A DNA stretch of 64,000 nucleotides from Bacillota bacterium. GTDB taxonomy: Bacteria; Bacillota; Clostridia; Oscillospirales; Acutalibacteraceae. The stretch covers positions 1-64,000 of the forward strand of contig JAEWWM010000050.1 of assembly GCA_023458915.1 (NCBI GenBank). Reading direction: 5' to 3'. The position numbers were made by a program, and so were the translations under genes. Each line of letters starts with the position of its first letter. Position 1 is the first letter of the stretch. Below the pieces are notes generated by a model, which saw only the letters and a program-made list of their open reading frames with translations, was not told where the DNA came from and made no database searches. Of this stretch, positions 17,540-26,957 are shown piece by piece.

Positions 17540-18892
17540 TCAAACTTTAACATTAAAGCTGCCGGCTTGTAAAGCGGCTTTCAAATAATTTTCAACTTCT
17601 GTTATCGCTTCTTGTTCCTTACTGCTTTTATTAATAGTTTTATTTCCAGTTTGAACTTGTTTAGCATCTTTATCCACAAGAATATAGTAGGGACCTTTAC
17701 TTACAGATACAATGCTATCTCCATTTTTATGGTCGTATTGTTGCTCTAACCTTTTTTTGCCTTGAGCTATCGATAAGCAGTCCTGTGAGCCATGTTTAAA
17801 AAATTTAGGGTTGGCCTTTCCACCTGCAACCCATGCCTGATTCCAAATTTCTTCAATTTTTTTCTTTTGTTCCTCTTCCTTTAAGTAAGAAAACTTTATA
17901 TCAAGACCCATATTATTATCAAAAACTTTGTATCCAGCAAGTTTATTTGAAAATTCGATTTTTGAATCTAATTCTTTTAAAGCAGTACGTACCTGCTCCC
18001 CAATTTTTCCTATTTTTTCTGGGGTAAGAGGTATCTTAACTGGCTTTACTTTTTTCATTAGCTCTTGCAGTTCTACGTTTGATTTTTTTAAATCTTGCAA
18101 AAGTTTATAGAATTCTTTTTCGATTTCTCCCCAGTCGTCGCCTTTGTTACATCTCTCAACTAATTCTTTAAACTTAGAAGTATAGTCTTTCATAGATTCG
18201 CCAAGTTTATAGTTATCTATTTCTTTTGGTGGTAATGAATTTTCACGCCAAGACATAATAGCTCCTAAATTATTAACTAGTTCGCTATAATTTTCAGTAT
18301 TGATTCCTAAACTTTTGGCTTTAGCTAATTTTTGATCCAAATCCGCTTTTACTTTTCTCACTTTCTCTAAAACTGAAAGTTTGCTCATTAAAGAGTACAA
18401 TATATTAGCGGCTTTAGTAAAACTCTCTAAATATTTTACAAAATCGCTATAAATATTTTTTATTGCAAGCCCAAGATCATGGTAAGTAACTTTCGGCGGC
18501 GGCAATTTGATATTCACTTTTTTACAATATTTTTCGATGCTATTCAAACATGCTTCACCAGTTTTTCGTACATCGCTATCTGCCCAATAACTATAACATA
18601 TTCGAGCTACTAAATTTCTAAAAAATTCTAATTCCGATTTTAAATTTTTCTTCAGTTCTTCGATTTTCTCTTTTTCAGAACGTGAAAGCGCCTTAGTTAA
18701 GGTATTTATAGCCGATGGGTTAAGTATTTTTCTGTATTTTTTAGGAATTTCTTTTTTTAGTTTATCGAACACCCTTGCTAATGTTGTGCTTTCTGCTTTA
18801 GGTACTTTAAGTTGAAGGTTAGGAGTAGATGCTTTTAAATTTTCGACATTTCCTTTCGGAATTCCGGCTGCAGAAGTTTTAATTGGCGGCAT
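17540..18892 (-). CDS. Unknown 450-residue helical protein
   Basis: I do not recognise this protein. It begins with a Pro/Ser/Thr-rich stretch (MPPIKTSAAGIPKGN, about 1-40), continues as a long lysine- and glutamate-rich, largely helical and partly coiled-coil region (about 40-340), and ends with a domain carrying EIWNQAWVAGGKANPKFF and a short beta-rich part (GPYYILVDKDAKQ) before a helical tail. No signal peptide, membrane helix or enzyme motif is visible. GGGAGG precedes the ATG. It lies convergent to the phosphosugar mutase and behind the rsmH-ftsL terminator, so it has its own promoter, probably in the very AT-rich DNA at 18900-18965. A secreted effector or structural role is possible but unsupported. 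Confidence 0.65.
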   Translation of the reverse strand: MPPIKTSAAGIPKGNVENLKASTPNLQLKVPKAESTTLARVFDKLKKEIPKKYRKILNPSAINTLTKALSRSEKEKIEELKKNLKSELEFFRNLVARICYSYWADSDVRKTGEACLNSIEKYCKKVNIKLPPPKVTYHDLGLAIKNIYSDFVKYLESFTKAANILYSLMSKLSVLEKVRKVKADLDQKLAKAKSLGINTENYSELVNNLGAIMSWRENSLPPKEIDNYKLGESMKDYTSKFKELVERCNKGDDWGEIEKEFYKLLQDLKKSNVELQELMKKVKPVKIPLTPEKIGKIGEQVRTALKELDSKIEFSNKLAGYKVFDNNMGLDIKFSYLKEEEQKKKIEEIWNQAWVAGGKANPKFFKHGSQDCLSIAQGKKRLEQQYDHKNGDSIVSVSKGPYYILVDKDAKQVQTGNKTINKSSKEQEAITEVENYLKAALQAGSFNVKV

Positions 18893-18995
18893 AATTTATT
18901 CCTCCCTATATATATTTTGTATAAAATATCATATAATTTTATATAGATATTATATAATTTTGTATATATTGTCAATACCGCATTTTTTATTACGT

Positions 18996-19017
18996 AAAAA
19001 AACAGCCTTGCGGCTGT
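18996..19017 (-). terminator. Terminator of rsmH-ftsL
   Basis: Reading the minus strand, ACAGCC-GCAA-GGCTGT is followed directly by six Ts. It lies 84 bases after the ftsL stop codon. Confidence 0.85.
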
Positions 19018-19100
19018 CGCTATATTTAACTAACTATTATAAGTTAATTTTTTTGCTGTGTTGCGCGCTGTTTATCGCCTTGATTATTTATTTTTATAAA

Positions 19101-19448
19101 TTAATTATTTTCACTGTTAAAACTGTGGCCATTAGAAGTTTGAGCGGATTTAAGCTCCATGAAAAGTTGTGTATTAGTGCTCTTGTATTTATTAAGCTCT
19201 ACTGAAGCTTTATGCGCTGCATCTGAAACTTCAGTAAGCTTAACTTGTCCCAAAACAAAACCGGAGACGCAAACTGCCGCAAGCAAAAAAACAGAAAAAA
19301 CGCTTGCTAAAAACATTTTCTGAATTCTGGCTTTTTCTTTCTGTCTAGCTTTTTTACCGGGCAGTCTAACTAATTTGCCAGGTTTTAGTTTTTTTTCTTC
19401 AAGATTTTTAAAGTCGAAAACTATGCTTGCCGCATTTCTGTCATACAT
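19101..19448 (-). CDS. ftsL: FtsL-like cell division protein
   Basis: Small bitopic protein of the divisome (FtsL/DivIC type). A basic cytoplasmic tail of about 44 residues (KLVRLPGKKARQKEKARIQK) is followed by one membrane helix (about 45-67) and a short extracellular coiled-coil region. It lies 28 bases after rsmH, the usual dcw-cluster position of ftsL. The cluster ends here with a terminator; the ftsI and mra genes that often follow are absent. The extracellular part (about 48 residues) is short and has no clear heptad Leu zipper, so the assignment rests on context and topology. Confidence 0.75.
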   Translation of the reverse strand: MYDRNAASIVFDFKNLEEKKLKPGKLVRLPGKKARQKEKARIQKMFLASVFSVFLLAAVCVSGFVLGQVKLTEVSDAAHKASVELNKYKSTNTQLFMELKSAQTSNGHSFNSENN

Positions 19449-19476
19449 TTTTAACTAGCATCTCCACAAATTAATT

Positions 19477-20409
19477 TTAAATGATTTTTTCACATACTCG
19501 CAGTTTTGCGCTTCTGCTTCGGGGATTTATTTCTATCTCATCATTTGATGGTTTAATAGCTTTTTTATGTAAAATTTTTGCCAATGGAACTTGTCCGCAA
19601 ACACAAACTGGAAAATCTGAAGGGCAAATGCAACCTTGAGACCAAGCTTTCATTTTTTTCTTAACAATCCTGTCTTCTAAAGAATGAAATGTTATAACTA
19701 CTAGCCTGCCGCCTTTTTTTAAGATTTTAAACGACTTATCAAGCCCTTCTGAAAGATTCTCAAGCTCACGGTTCACATAAATTCTTATTGCCTGAAAAGT
19801 TTTTCTTGCTGGATTTCCGCCGTCTCTTTTTGCGGCAAAAGGAATTGCATCGCTTACTATTTGTGCAAGCTCAGAGGTGGTTTTAATTGGTTTTCTTGCT
19901 CTTTTTTCGGTAATTGCATTTGCTATTTTTGAAGCAAATCTTTCTTCGCCGTACTTGCTAATTATCCCGCGAAGCTCTTCATAACTCAAAAAATTAACCA
20001 CTTCATAAGCAGATTGCCCTTGTTTGCTCATCCTCATATCAAGAGGTGCATCTTTTTTGTAAGAAAACCCACGCTCTGCGAAGTCAAGTTGGTAAGAAGA
20101 CACTCCTAAATCAAGAATAACGCCATCGACTTTTTCAAAACCCAGATTATGTACAATATTTTCGATATTCGCAAAATTATCCTGAACAACATGAACATTT
20201 TCGAAATTCGAAAGCCTTTCCCGGCAAATTAAAATTGCGTCCGGGTCTTGGTCAATGCATACGAGGCGCCCTTTTTTTGAAATCCTGGAAGCGATTTTGA
20301 ATGATAACCCGGCGCCGCCCGCTGTTCCGTCAACATAAATACCATTTGGATTTATATTAAGGAACTGTAATGTTTCACTCAGTAGTACAGTTTTGTGGTT
20401 AAAATCCAA
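19477..20409 (-). CDS. rsmH: 16S rRNA (cytosine(1402)-N(4))-methyltransferase RsmH
   Basis: SAM-dependent methylation of C1402 in 16S rRNA. Family motifs are complete: NHKTVLLSETLQFL, GIYVDGTAGGAGLS (SAM binding), VDGVILDLGVSSYQLD, FSYKKDAPLDMRM, TFQAIRIYVNRELENL and VVITFHSLEDRIVK. I use the TTG at 20409 (MDFNHKTVLL) because AAGGAAG is 6 bases upstream and the family starts here; the frame extends 15 codons further without a site. It precedes ftsL in one transcript. Confidence 0.9.
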   Translation of the reverse strand: MDFNHKTVLLSETLQFLNINPNGIYVDGTAGGAGLSFKIASRISKKGRLVCIDQDPDAILICRERLSNFENVHVVQDNFANIENIVHNLGFEKVDGVILDLGVSSYQLDFAERGFSYKKDAPLDMRMSKQGQSAYEVVNFLSYEELRGIISKYGEERFASKIANAITEKRARKPIKTTSELAQIVSDAIPFAAKRDGGNPARKTFQAIRIYVNRELENLSEGLDKSFKILKKGGRLVVITFHSLEDRIVKKKMKAWSQGCICPSDFPVCVCGQVPLAKILHKKAIKPSNDEIEINPRSRSAKLRVCEKII

Positions 20410-20593
20410 AATTATCTTCCTTTTTTGTGGCCAGAAAATAAAAATTTTGTGCAAAATGTATTAATTATTTGGTACAATGTAGTATATTACCCGATTTGTT
20501 CTGTTAAATCAATAATAAAGTATTATTTAACTAAAATTTTGTATAAATGAATATTATTATATGTAAAAAATTGAAAATTTTTGTAAATATTTA

Positions 20594-21163
20594 CTAGGAA
20601 ATTATTTCCCCGATGAGTCCTTGCTGATAATTCAGAGCATTTGCTTCATCGGTATCAATATGCATGGCGAGCGAAAAATTTTCACTGACTCTGATAACAA
20701 CATCGTCGTATGTAAGCGAACGCCCATGGCTTATTATTTTGACTTTCGCAATTTGCCCGTCTTTTACAGATAACTTATTGGCATCTTCTGGAGTTATATG
20801 GATGTGGCGCTTTGATATAATCAAACCTTCGTTAATTTTATATTCTCCGGCAGGCCCTATAAGGGTGCAACCGGCACTTTCGACTAAATCACCCGATTCA
20901 CGAATCATTCCACCTACGCCTATTTTAATTGAATCAGTAAGTGAAATTTCGGCTTGTGTGTTTTTGCGCGCAGGGCCAAGCACTGCAACATTTTTTAAAG
21001 TTTCTTTTGGCCCTACAATGTCTACTCTCTCTTCGCATGCAAACTGACCAGGTTGTGAAAGAGGTTTTTTAGGTGTTAAATCATAATCTTTTCCGAAAAG
21101 AGCATCAATGGCTTCTTTTGAAAGGTGCACATGACGTGCGGAAACTTCAACAGGTATTTTCAC
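20594..21163 (-). CDS. pduL: Phosphate propanoyltransferase/phosphotransacetylase (PduL)
   Basis: Transfers an acyl group between CoA and phosphate, making acetyl or propionyl phosphate for acetate or propionate formation. Two PduL domains each carry zinc-binding histidines: VEVSARHVHLSKEAID near the start and LIISKRHIHITPEDANKL in the middle. Other family stretches are QPGQFACEERVD, VLGPARKNTQAEISLTD and GEYKINEGL. The start is GTG at 21163. No microcompartment shell genes are nearby, and no long N-terminal encapsulation peptide is present, so a general fermentative role is more likely than a propanediol compartment. Confidence 0.9.
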   Translation of the reverse strand: MKIPVEVSARHVHLSKEAIDALFGKDYDLTPKKPLSQPGQFACEERVDIVGPKETLKNVAVLGPARKNTQAEISLTDSIKIGVGGMIRESGDLVESAGCTLIGPAGEYKINEGLIISKRHIHITPEDANKLSVKDGQIAKVKIISHGRSLTYDDVVIRVSENFSLAMHIDTDEANALNYQQGLIGEIIS

Positions 21164-21255
21164 GAGAAATCAGACCGCCTTTCTGCTTTAACTGTAATTC
21201 ATTATCTATACAATTACTATGATCTAAAATAATAAATTTTGCAAATTATTTGATT

Positions 21256-22053
21256 TTATAACTTTTCGTGCGAAGCTTTCACGGTATTCTCAACATCTAT
21301 ATTATCGTCTATGTAGGCATTATCAGATTTTTTAATGAGCATTAAATATTCTATGTTTCCTTCAGGACCTTTAATTGGAGAATAGTCAATATTAAGTACC
21401 GAAAAGCCGTTATTTAGGCAAAAATTATATATTGTTTCTATTACTTCTATGTGAACTTTTTTATCCCTAACGACGCCCTTTTTGCCAATTTTTTCTCTGC
21501 CAGCTTCAAACTGAGGTTTAATAAGGCAAATGCCTAGTGATCCGTCTCTTACAATTTCTCTGATTATCGGTAGAACAAGGCGAAGCGATATAAACGACAC
21601 ATCAACCGTGAAAAAATCGATAGGGTCTTTGATATGCAATTTATCAATATATCTTATATTTGTTCTTTCCAAATTTATAACTCTTGGGTCGTTTCTAAGC
21701 TTCCAATCAAGCTGACCATACCCAACATCTACTGAGTATACCTTAGTGCATCCATTTTGGAGCATACAATCTGTAAATCCGCCTGTAGATGCGCCAACAT
21801 CAAGAGTGGTTAAATTTTTAAGTTCAATATTAAAACTTTTTATAGCTTTTTCGAGCTTAAGCCCGCCGCGACTGACGTAGCCTATTTTATTATTTCTAAT
21901 TTCAATATTGCAATCTTCATTATAAGTTGTGCCGGGTTTATCGGATTTTTGATTATCGACAAAAATAAGACCTTCCATAATCAAAATTTTGGCTTTCTCT
22001 CGACTTTCGGCTAAACCGCGTTCAAACACCATGCTATCTAATCGTTTTTTCAT
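21256..22053 (-). CDS. tlyA: TlyA family rRNA 2'-O-methyltransferase
   Basis: S4 RNA-binding domain (RLDSMVFERGLAESREKAKILIMEG) followed by an FtsJ-like methyltransferase domain with the SAM motif TLDVGASTGGFTDCMLQNG and LIKPQFEAG. Members of this family methylate the ribose of 16S and 23S rRNA; older annotation calls them hemolysins. The length of 265 residues is normal. No clear ribosome binding site precedes the ATG. Confidence 0.85.
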   Translation of the reverse strand: MKKRLDSMVFERGLAESREKAKILIMEGLIFVDNQKSDKPGTTYNEDCNIEIRNNKIGYVSRGGLKLEKAIKSFNIELKNLTTLDVGASTGGFTDCMLQNGCTKVYSVDVGYGQLDWKLRNDPRVINLERTNIRYIDKLHIKDPIDFFTVDVSFISLRLVLPIIREIVRDGSLGICLIKPQFEAGREKIGKKGVVRDKKVHIEVIETIYNFCLNNGFSVLNIDYSPIKGPEGNIEYLMLIKKSDNAYIDDNIDVENTVKASHEKL

Positions 22054-22114
22054 TATTATTTAAGAAATTATTTAGCAGTGCACAGACTTACTTAATCTCT
22101 TTTTCACCATCCTT

Positions 22115-22699
22115 TTAATTAAACTCGTTCATTGCTTCGTCTATTTTACCATCAATTATAAGGCAAATCGATTCATAAGTTTCTTGAGCAGATTTATTTA
22201 TAGTTTCGAGATCTTCTTTATTAAATTTTGAAAGTACCCAATCAGCGAGATCCCAGTTTTCGTTTGGTCTACCCCCAACACCTATTTTTATTCTTGGGAA
22301 ATTTTCTGAAGAGCACAAATCGAATATACTTTTTAACCCGTTATGCCCGCCATGCGAGCCATTTTTACGTACTCTGATTTTACCGAGCGGCAAAGAAACA
22401 TCATCAAAGATCAAAATCACTTTTTCAGGAGGAATTTTATAAAAATTCATAGCAGCTATAACAGCTTCGCCGCTTAAATTCATATAAGTTTGCGGTTTTA
22501 GAAGAAATATTTTTTTGTCACCATACTGTACAGTCGTGCAGAGGCTTTTAATTTTTTTGGAATTGATTTCCGTTCCCAGTTTATTTGCTGTGTAATCAAG
22601 CGCTATAAAACCTGCATTGTGCCGCGTGTTTTCGTATTCTTTTCCGGGATTTCCAAGGCCCACTATAATAAAATCAATTCTACTCATAATATAATTCAT
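22115..22699 (-). CDS. pth: Peptidyl-tRNA hydrolase
   Basis: Recycles tRNA by cleaving peptidyl-tRNA released from ribosomes. Visible motifs are IIVGLGNPGKEYENTRHNAGF (with the catalytic His), KPQTYMNLSGEAV, FDDVSLPLGKIRVRKNGSHGGHNGLKS and RIKIGVGGRP. The gene could start at the ATG at 22699 or four codons on (MSRIDFIIVG); neither has a strong ribosome binding site. Gene order glmU-prs-pth is typical of Firmicutes. Confidence 0.9.
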   Translation of the reverse strand: MNYIMSRIDFIIVGLGNPGKEYENTRHNAGFIALDYTANKLGTEINSKKIKSLCTTVQYGDKKIFLLKPQTYMNLSGEAVIAAMNFYKIPPEKVILIFDDVSLPLGKIRVRKNGSHGGHNGLKSIFDLCSSENFPRIKIGVGGRPNENWDLADWVLSKFNKEDLETINKSAQETYESICLIIDGKIDEAMNEFN

Positions 22700-22838
22700 C
22701 TTTCATTTTTACAATTGAGTAACAGCGTTTATAAACATGAATAAAATCTATCTCAAACCTATTTCGTAATTAAACTTTACTTCAAATCAAAACCTTAGGT
22801 TGGCTTAAAGAATTTAGGAGGCTACGCCTTCTCATCCT

Positions 22839-22864
22839 TTTCATGCAGTTTTAGGACAAGTTTA
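22839..22864 (-). repeat. 26-bp motif at the prs stop codon
   Basis: On the minus strand the motif begins with the TAA stop of prs and runs TAAACTTGTCCTAAAACTGC and six more bases. The same motif with three transitions sits at the cdd stop codon (27140-27165). Confidence 0.7.
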
Positions 22865-23824
22865 CTCTAAAATCATCGTTGAAATTGGCCGGTCACTATT
22901 TATTCTTTTTATCGCCTCAGATAATACAGGTGCAACATTCAAAACAGTAAATTTATCGAGCATTTTGTCTTCAGGAAGATTTATAGTATTTAAAACTATC
23001 ATTTTCTTAATTGCGCTTTCTTGCAGCCTTTCAAGGGCGTTTCCCGAAAGCACCGGATGAGCAACATAAGCATAAACTTCTTTTGCTCCTCCTTTTTCGA
23101 TTATTGCATTTGCTGCATTGCACAGTGTACCGGCGGTGTCGATAATATCATCTACAAGGATTATTTTTTTATCTTTCACATCTCCGACTATATTCATAAC
23201 TTCGCTTACATTGGCGCGCGGACGCCTCTTATCAACTAGCGCGAGTGGGCATCCAAGTCTTGTTGCAAACTGGCGGGCTCTTGAAATTGAACCTAGGTCA
23301 GGCGCGAGAACAGTGAACTCTTCAGGATTAAATCTGTCAACTTCTTTAATAAAAGAGGCAAAAAGCGGAGCTGCGATTATATGGTCTACCGGGACATTAA
23401 AAAATCCTTGAATTTGAAGCGTGTGAAGCTCCATTGTAAGGATTCTCTCTGCTCCGGCAGTTGTTAAAAGGTCGGCAACAAGTTTTGCGGAAATGGGGTC
23501 TCGGGGCTTTGCTTTCCTGTCTTGTCTGGCGTACCCGAAATAAGGGATAACAGCGGTAATTCTTGCGGCGGATGCTCTTTTAACGGCATCAATCATTATT
23601 AAAAGTTCCATAAGGTTTTCGTTAATGGGAGTGCATGTGGACTGAACTATGAAGCAGTCCGCTCCTCTTACTGATTCGCGGATGGAAACTGATATTTCTC
23701 CGTCGCTAAACCTACTAACTTCTGATTCTCCAAGTTCGCAGCCGAGCTCATTTGCAATATTTTCAGCAAGCTTTGGGTTAGAGTTTGCCGTGAAAATTTT
23801 TAAATCTCGCCCCTGATACTCCAT
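22862..23824 (-). CDS. prs: Ribose-phosphate pyrophosphokinase
   Basis: Makes PRPP from ribose 5-phosphate and ATP for nucleotide, His and Trp synthesis. The 320-residue sequence has IFTANSNPKLAENIANELG, FSDGEISVSIRESVRG, IPYFGYARQDRKAKPRDPISAK (ATP binding), the metal site TMELHTLQIQGFFNVPVDHI and the PRPP loop ILVDDIIDTAGTL. GGAGAAA precedes the ATG. It lies 45 bases downstream of glmU. Confidence 0.95.
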   Translation of the reverse strand: MEYQGRDLKIFTANSNPKLAENIANELGCELGESEVSRFSDGEISVSIRESVRGADCFIVQSTCTPINENLMELLIMIDAVKRASAARITAVIPYFGYARQDRKAKPRDPISAKLVADLLTTAGAERILTMELHTLQIQGFFNVPVDHIIAAPLFASFIKEVDRFNPEEFTVLAPDLGSISRARQFATRLGCPLALVDKRRPRANVSEVMNIVGDVKDKKIILVDDIIDTAGTLCNAANAIIEKGGAKEVYAYVAHPVLSGNALERLQESAIKKMIVLNTINLPEDKMLDKFTVLNVAPVLSEAIKRINSDRPISTMILE

Positions 23825-23869
23825 AAATTTTTTCTCCTTTTAAACGTCTTTATTATTTTAAATGGCTTT

Positions 23870-24904
23870 TTACGATGCGCCATTAAAATTTATAATTGAA
23901 GCAAATGGTCCAATTTCCTGATTTTCAGCTATGATGCTGTTTTTGCAGTAGCTGTGGTTTATAGTGGTATTGTCGCCAACTTGGCAGTCTGTAATCTGGC
24001 TGCCTGGACCAATTATACATTCTTTTTCTATAACTGTTTTTCCGGTAAGGATTGTTCCTGGCAGAATCGAGGTTCCGGCGCCAATTTGTACCCATTTGCC
24101 TATAATAACGCCATCTCTGCAGGCTATTTTTACTCCGTTTTCCATAAGTCCATCAATAACTTTATTTCTTGCAATTTCATTTAGTTTTTGAAGCTGATAT
24201 GTATCATTTGCCCCAAGCGCAACATCAGAGGATGACGTTTCAAACGCGTCCACCCGGCATTTATTATTTATTAAAAGTTTTATAACAGATGTTAAGTAAT
24301 ACTCGTTTTGGAAAGTATCTTTTTTGATTTTATTAAGGTGTGCCATTAAATCATCTACTTTAAACCAATAAGCTCCTGAGTTTATTTCTCGAATGGACCT
24401 CTGGGTAAAGCTTGCGTCCTGCTCTTCAACTATTGCCTCAACATTATAGTCGGAACTATTTCGTATTATTCTGCCGTAACCTATGGGGTTATCAAGCTTT
24501 GAGGAAATGATTGTTGCGGAGTTGTTTGAATTTTTATGTATTTTGTAAGCTTTTGTGATTGTTGCTTTGTCAATGAATGGAGCGTCTCCGCCAAGAATTA
24601 AAACATCGCCGCCGGTATACTTTTCAAGAAACGGAAACGCTGTCATAACAGCGTGAGCTGTACCTAGGCGCTCATTTTGTACCACATTTTCAAGATTATA
24701 ACCTAAGCTGTCTAAATAATCTTGCACAAGCTCGTGTTTATAACCCGTAACAACGCAAATATTTTCAATGTTGCACATCATAACCGAATTAATAACCCAC
24801 CCAACCATTGGCTCAAAAAGAACAGGCGAGAGGATTTTTGGTATACTGGACTTCATCCTAGTACCATCGCCGGCGGCAAGTATCACGCAGCAAACATTAC
24901 TCAA
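23870..24904 (-). CDS. glmU: GlmU-like UDP-GlcNAc pyrophosphorylase, short acetyltransferase part
   Basis: The first 230 residues are a complete nucleotidyltransferase domain that forms UDP-GlcNAc: ILAAGDGTRMKSSIPKIL, NERLGTAHAV, ILGGDAPFI, PIGYGRIIR, VEEQDAS and INSGAYWF. The left-handed beta-helix that follows is cut to about 90 residues and ends at IGPFASIINFNGAS, so it lacks the acetyltransferase active site and CoA-binding coils of full GlmU (about 455 residues). Glucosamine-1-phosphate acetylation must be done elsewhere. I choose the TTG at 24904 because GGAG lies 8 bases before it; the GTG at 24913 overlaps that site. It leads the glmU-prs-pth order. Confidence 0.85.
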   Translation of the reverse strand: MSNVCCVILAAGDGTRMKSSIPKILSPVLFEPMVGWVINSVMMCNIENICVVTGYKHELVQDYLDSLGYNLENVVQNERLGTAHAVMTAFPFLEKYTGGDVLILGGDAPFIDKATITKAYKIHKNSNNSATIISSKLDNPIGYGRIIRNSSDYNVEAIVEEQDASFTQRSIREINSGAYWFKVDDLMAHLNKIKKDTFQNEYYLTSVIKLLINNKCRVDAFETSSSDVALGANDTYQLQKLNEIARNKVIDGLMENGVKIACRDGVIIGKWVQIGAGTSILPGTILTGKTVIEKECIIGPGSQITDCQVGDNTTINHSYCKNSIIAENQEIGPFASIINFNGAS

Positions 24905-25118
24905 AAAATTCACTCCAACTCAGATCAATGCTATAAACATCATATATTCTATATCTTAGGTTAAAATATTTCAACAGTACAACATATAAAAAACATAAAT
25001 CCATTCCAACTTCTTTACCGTAATGTAAGATTTAGTCCAAATAGTAAGTCTAAATTTACGAAAGGGGGTTTAAGTTTAGAGAGACTATGCCATTCTGATT
25101 CTCCATACTAACAGAACA

Positions 25119-26045
25119 TTATTTTGTTTCCAGTACTGATTTTACTGCTTCAACTATATCTTCTGCCGTCATGTTATAAATCTCTTTTAAGTAAGGCATT
25201 TTCCCAACCTGGCCAAAAGCATCTCTTATTCCAACCGAGCGAAGCGGCACTGGACAGCTTTCCGCTAAAACTTCAGAAACAGCAGAGCGAAGCCCTCCAA
25301 TAATATTATGATTCTCGACTGTTACAACCGCTTTTGTTTTTTTGGCTGAGTTTATAACGCTTTCCTCATCAATTGGTTTTATAGTATGAATATTAATTAT
25401 TTCTGCATTTATGCCAATTTCTTCGAGTATTTTATTTGCCTCAATTGTTTCCTGAACCATAATACCGGAGCAAAAAATACTTACATCTTCTCCCTCTTTT
25501 ATAGTATTAGAACCAAAAAGATTAAATTTATGGTCTTCCGTAAAAACATCCGGAATTTCTTTTCTGAACATTCTTATATAAACCGGGCCTTTAAAGTTGA
25601 GTATTTGCGGCAAAATATTTTTAAGCTGAATGTTGTCTACGGGCTCGAATATTACTATATTTGGTATACTTCTTAAAACCCCTATATCTTCAAAACTCAT
25701 GTGCGTCCCGCCATTATATTCCGCGCTGATTCCGGGGTCGGTGCCTATAATTTTAACGTTTTGTTTAGCATAACATATGGAAACTGCTATCTGGTCGCAT
25801 ATTCTGCGCGTCGCAAAAGGTGTAAATGTACATATAAAAGGGATAAAACCGTAACTGCTCATTCCTGCGGCAATTGACGCCATATTTTGCTCCGCGATTC
25901 CAACATTTATCACGCGGTCTTTATACTTTTTTTCAAGGTCTGAAAATCCATTAGGTTTAGCAAGGTCGGAATTCAAAACCACAATTTTTTCATTTTCGCT
26001 CATCGCTCTTTCAAGTTCTAGAGCAAACATTTGTCTCATTTCCAT
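25119..26045 (-). CDS. Transketolase, C-terminal half
   Basis: Pyrimidine-binding and C-terminal domains of a split transketolase, which works with the N-terminal half encoded upstream. The sequence has RQMFALELERAM, VGIAEQNMASIAAGMSSYG, FTPFATRRICDQIAVS, GGTHMSFEDIGVLRSIPN and the C-terminal domain KTKAVVTVENHNIIGGL. The start at 26045 (MEMRQMF) follows GGAG; the frame extends nine codons further. It lies 99 bases after the N-terminal half, and a hairpin fills the gap. A related acyloin or DXS-type activity cannot be fully excluded. Confidence 0.85.
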   Translation of the reverse strand: MEMRQMFALELERAMSENEKIVVLNSDLAKPNGFSDLEKKYKDRVINVGIAEQNMASIAAGMSSYGFIPFICTFTPFATRRICDQIAVSICYAKQNVKIIGTDPGISAEYNGGTHMSFEDIGVLRSIPNIVIFEPVDNIQLKNILPQILNFKGPVYIRMFRKEIPDVFTEDHKFNLFGSNTIKEGEDVSIFCSGIMVQETIEANKILEEIGINAEIINIHTIKPIDEESVINSAKKTKAVVTVENHNIIGGLRSAVSEVLAESCPVPLRSVGIRDAFGQVGKMPYLKEIYNMTAEDIVEAVKSVLETK

Positions 26046-26098
26046 TAAATTTCGTCTCCTAATTTTCAGCATTGCTGAATTTGCATATATTAGTTCTA

Positions 26099-26132
26099 GT
26101 TTTTCCCTTCAGTTAGTAGGCGGAGGAAAAAC
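26099..26132. repeat. Intergenic hairpin (copy 3 of family)
   Basis: GTTTTTCC (26099-26106) and GGAAAAAC (26125-26132) enclose an 18-base loop. It lies between the two transketolase halves. The right side reads GGCGGAGGAAAAAC, like the other copies. Confidence 0.6.
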
Positions 26133-26144
26133 ATAAAGTATAAA

Positions 26145-26957
26145 CTAAGTTGCATAGTTTAATTCTTTCATGCCCTCTTCAAACATTTCTTTTGTTATCG
26201 GCATGCTGTGGTTTGAAGCGCCGGCCTTTTCGGCAAAACTTATTCCATAGCCTTTTACTGTATTTAAAATTATCATAACAGGTTTTTCGCAAAGCTTCGC
26301 TTTTGTTATGGCACTGTCAATCTCATCGCAATCATTGCCGTTCGCAATAGTTATTACATCCCAACCAAAAGCTTCCCATTTCAAGTCAAGCGGATTAATA
26401 TCACAAATCTCATTAACCATGCCATCGAGCTGAAGTTTGTTATAATCCGTAAAAGCTATTAAATTATTAAGATTATGATGTGCGGCGAACATGGCAGCTT
26501 CCCAAATTTGACCCTCCTGGGTTTCGCCGTCGCCAATTATTGCATATATTGTCGCTCCGTCATTTTTAAGTTTAGAAGCCTTTGCAACTCCTATAGCACA
26601 CGAAAAACCCTGGCCTAGCGAACCAGTTGTCATATCGATTCCCGGAGTTTTATTCATGTCACAGTGGCTTGGAAGGTTAGTCCCGGGCTGATTGAGCGTT
26701 AACAACCACTCTTTCGGAAAATAACCCATATCTGATAAAATTGCGTAAACTGCCGGCCCACTATGTCCCTTGGAAACTATCAAGCGGTCTCTGCCTTCTT
26801 TTTGTGGGTTTTTAGGGTCGATGTTCATATGTTTGTTATAAAGAACCACTAAAAGCTCAACTATTGAAAGTGAGCCGCCGATATGCCCGACTCCCAAAGT
26901 GCCAATTTCCGTTAATATACTTTTTCGTATCTCGTTACATTTGGATTCAAAAATCAA
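26145..26957 (-). CDS. Transketolase, N-terminal half
   Basis: Thiamine diphosphate-binding half of a split transketolase (pentose phosphate pathway). Visible are GVGHIGGSLSIVELLVVLY, DRLIVSKGHSGPAVYAIL, GIDMTTGSLGQGFSCAIG and the cofactor motif GDGETQEGQIWEA with FTDYNKLQ, then LNTVKGYGISFAEKAGASNH. I use the TTG at 26957 (MIFESKCNE), 7 bases after GGAGG; the frame runs 20 codons further upstream with no site. The C-terminal half follows on the same strand. Confidence 0.88.
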   Translation of the reverse strand: MIFESKCNEIRKSILTEIGTLGVGHIGGSLSIVELLVVLYNKHMNIDPKNPQKEGRDRLIVSKGHSGPAVYAILSDMGYFPKEWLLTLNQPGTNLPSHCDMNKTPGIDMTTGSLGQGFSCAIGVAKASKLKNDGATIYAIIGDGETQEGQIWEAAMFAAHHNLNNLIAFTDYNKLQLDGMVNEICDINPLDLKWEAFGWDVITIANGNDCDEIDSAITKAKLCEKPVMIILNTVKGYGISFAEKAGASNHSMPITKEMFEEGMKELNYAT

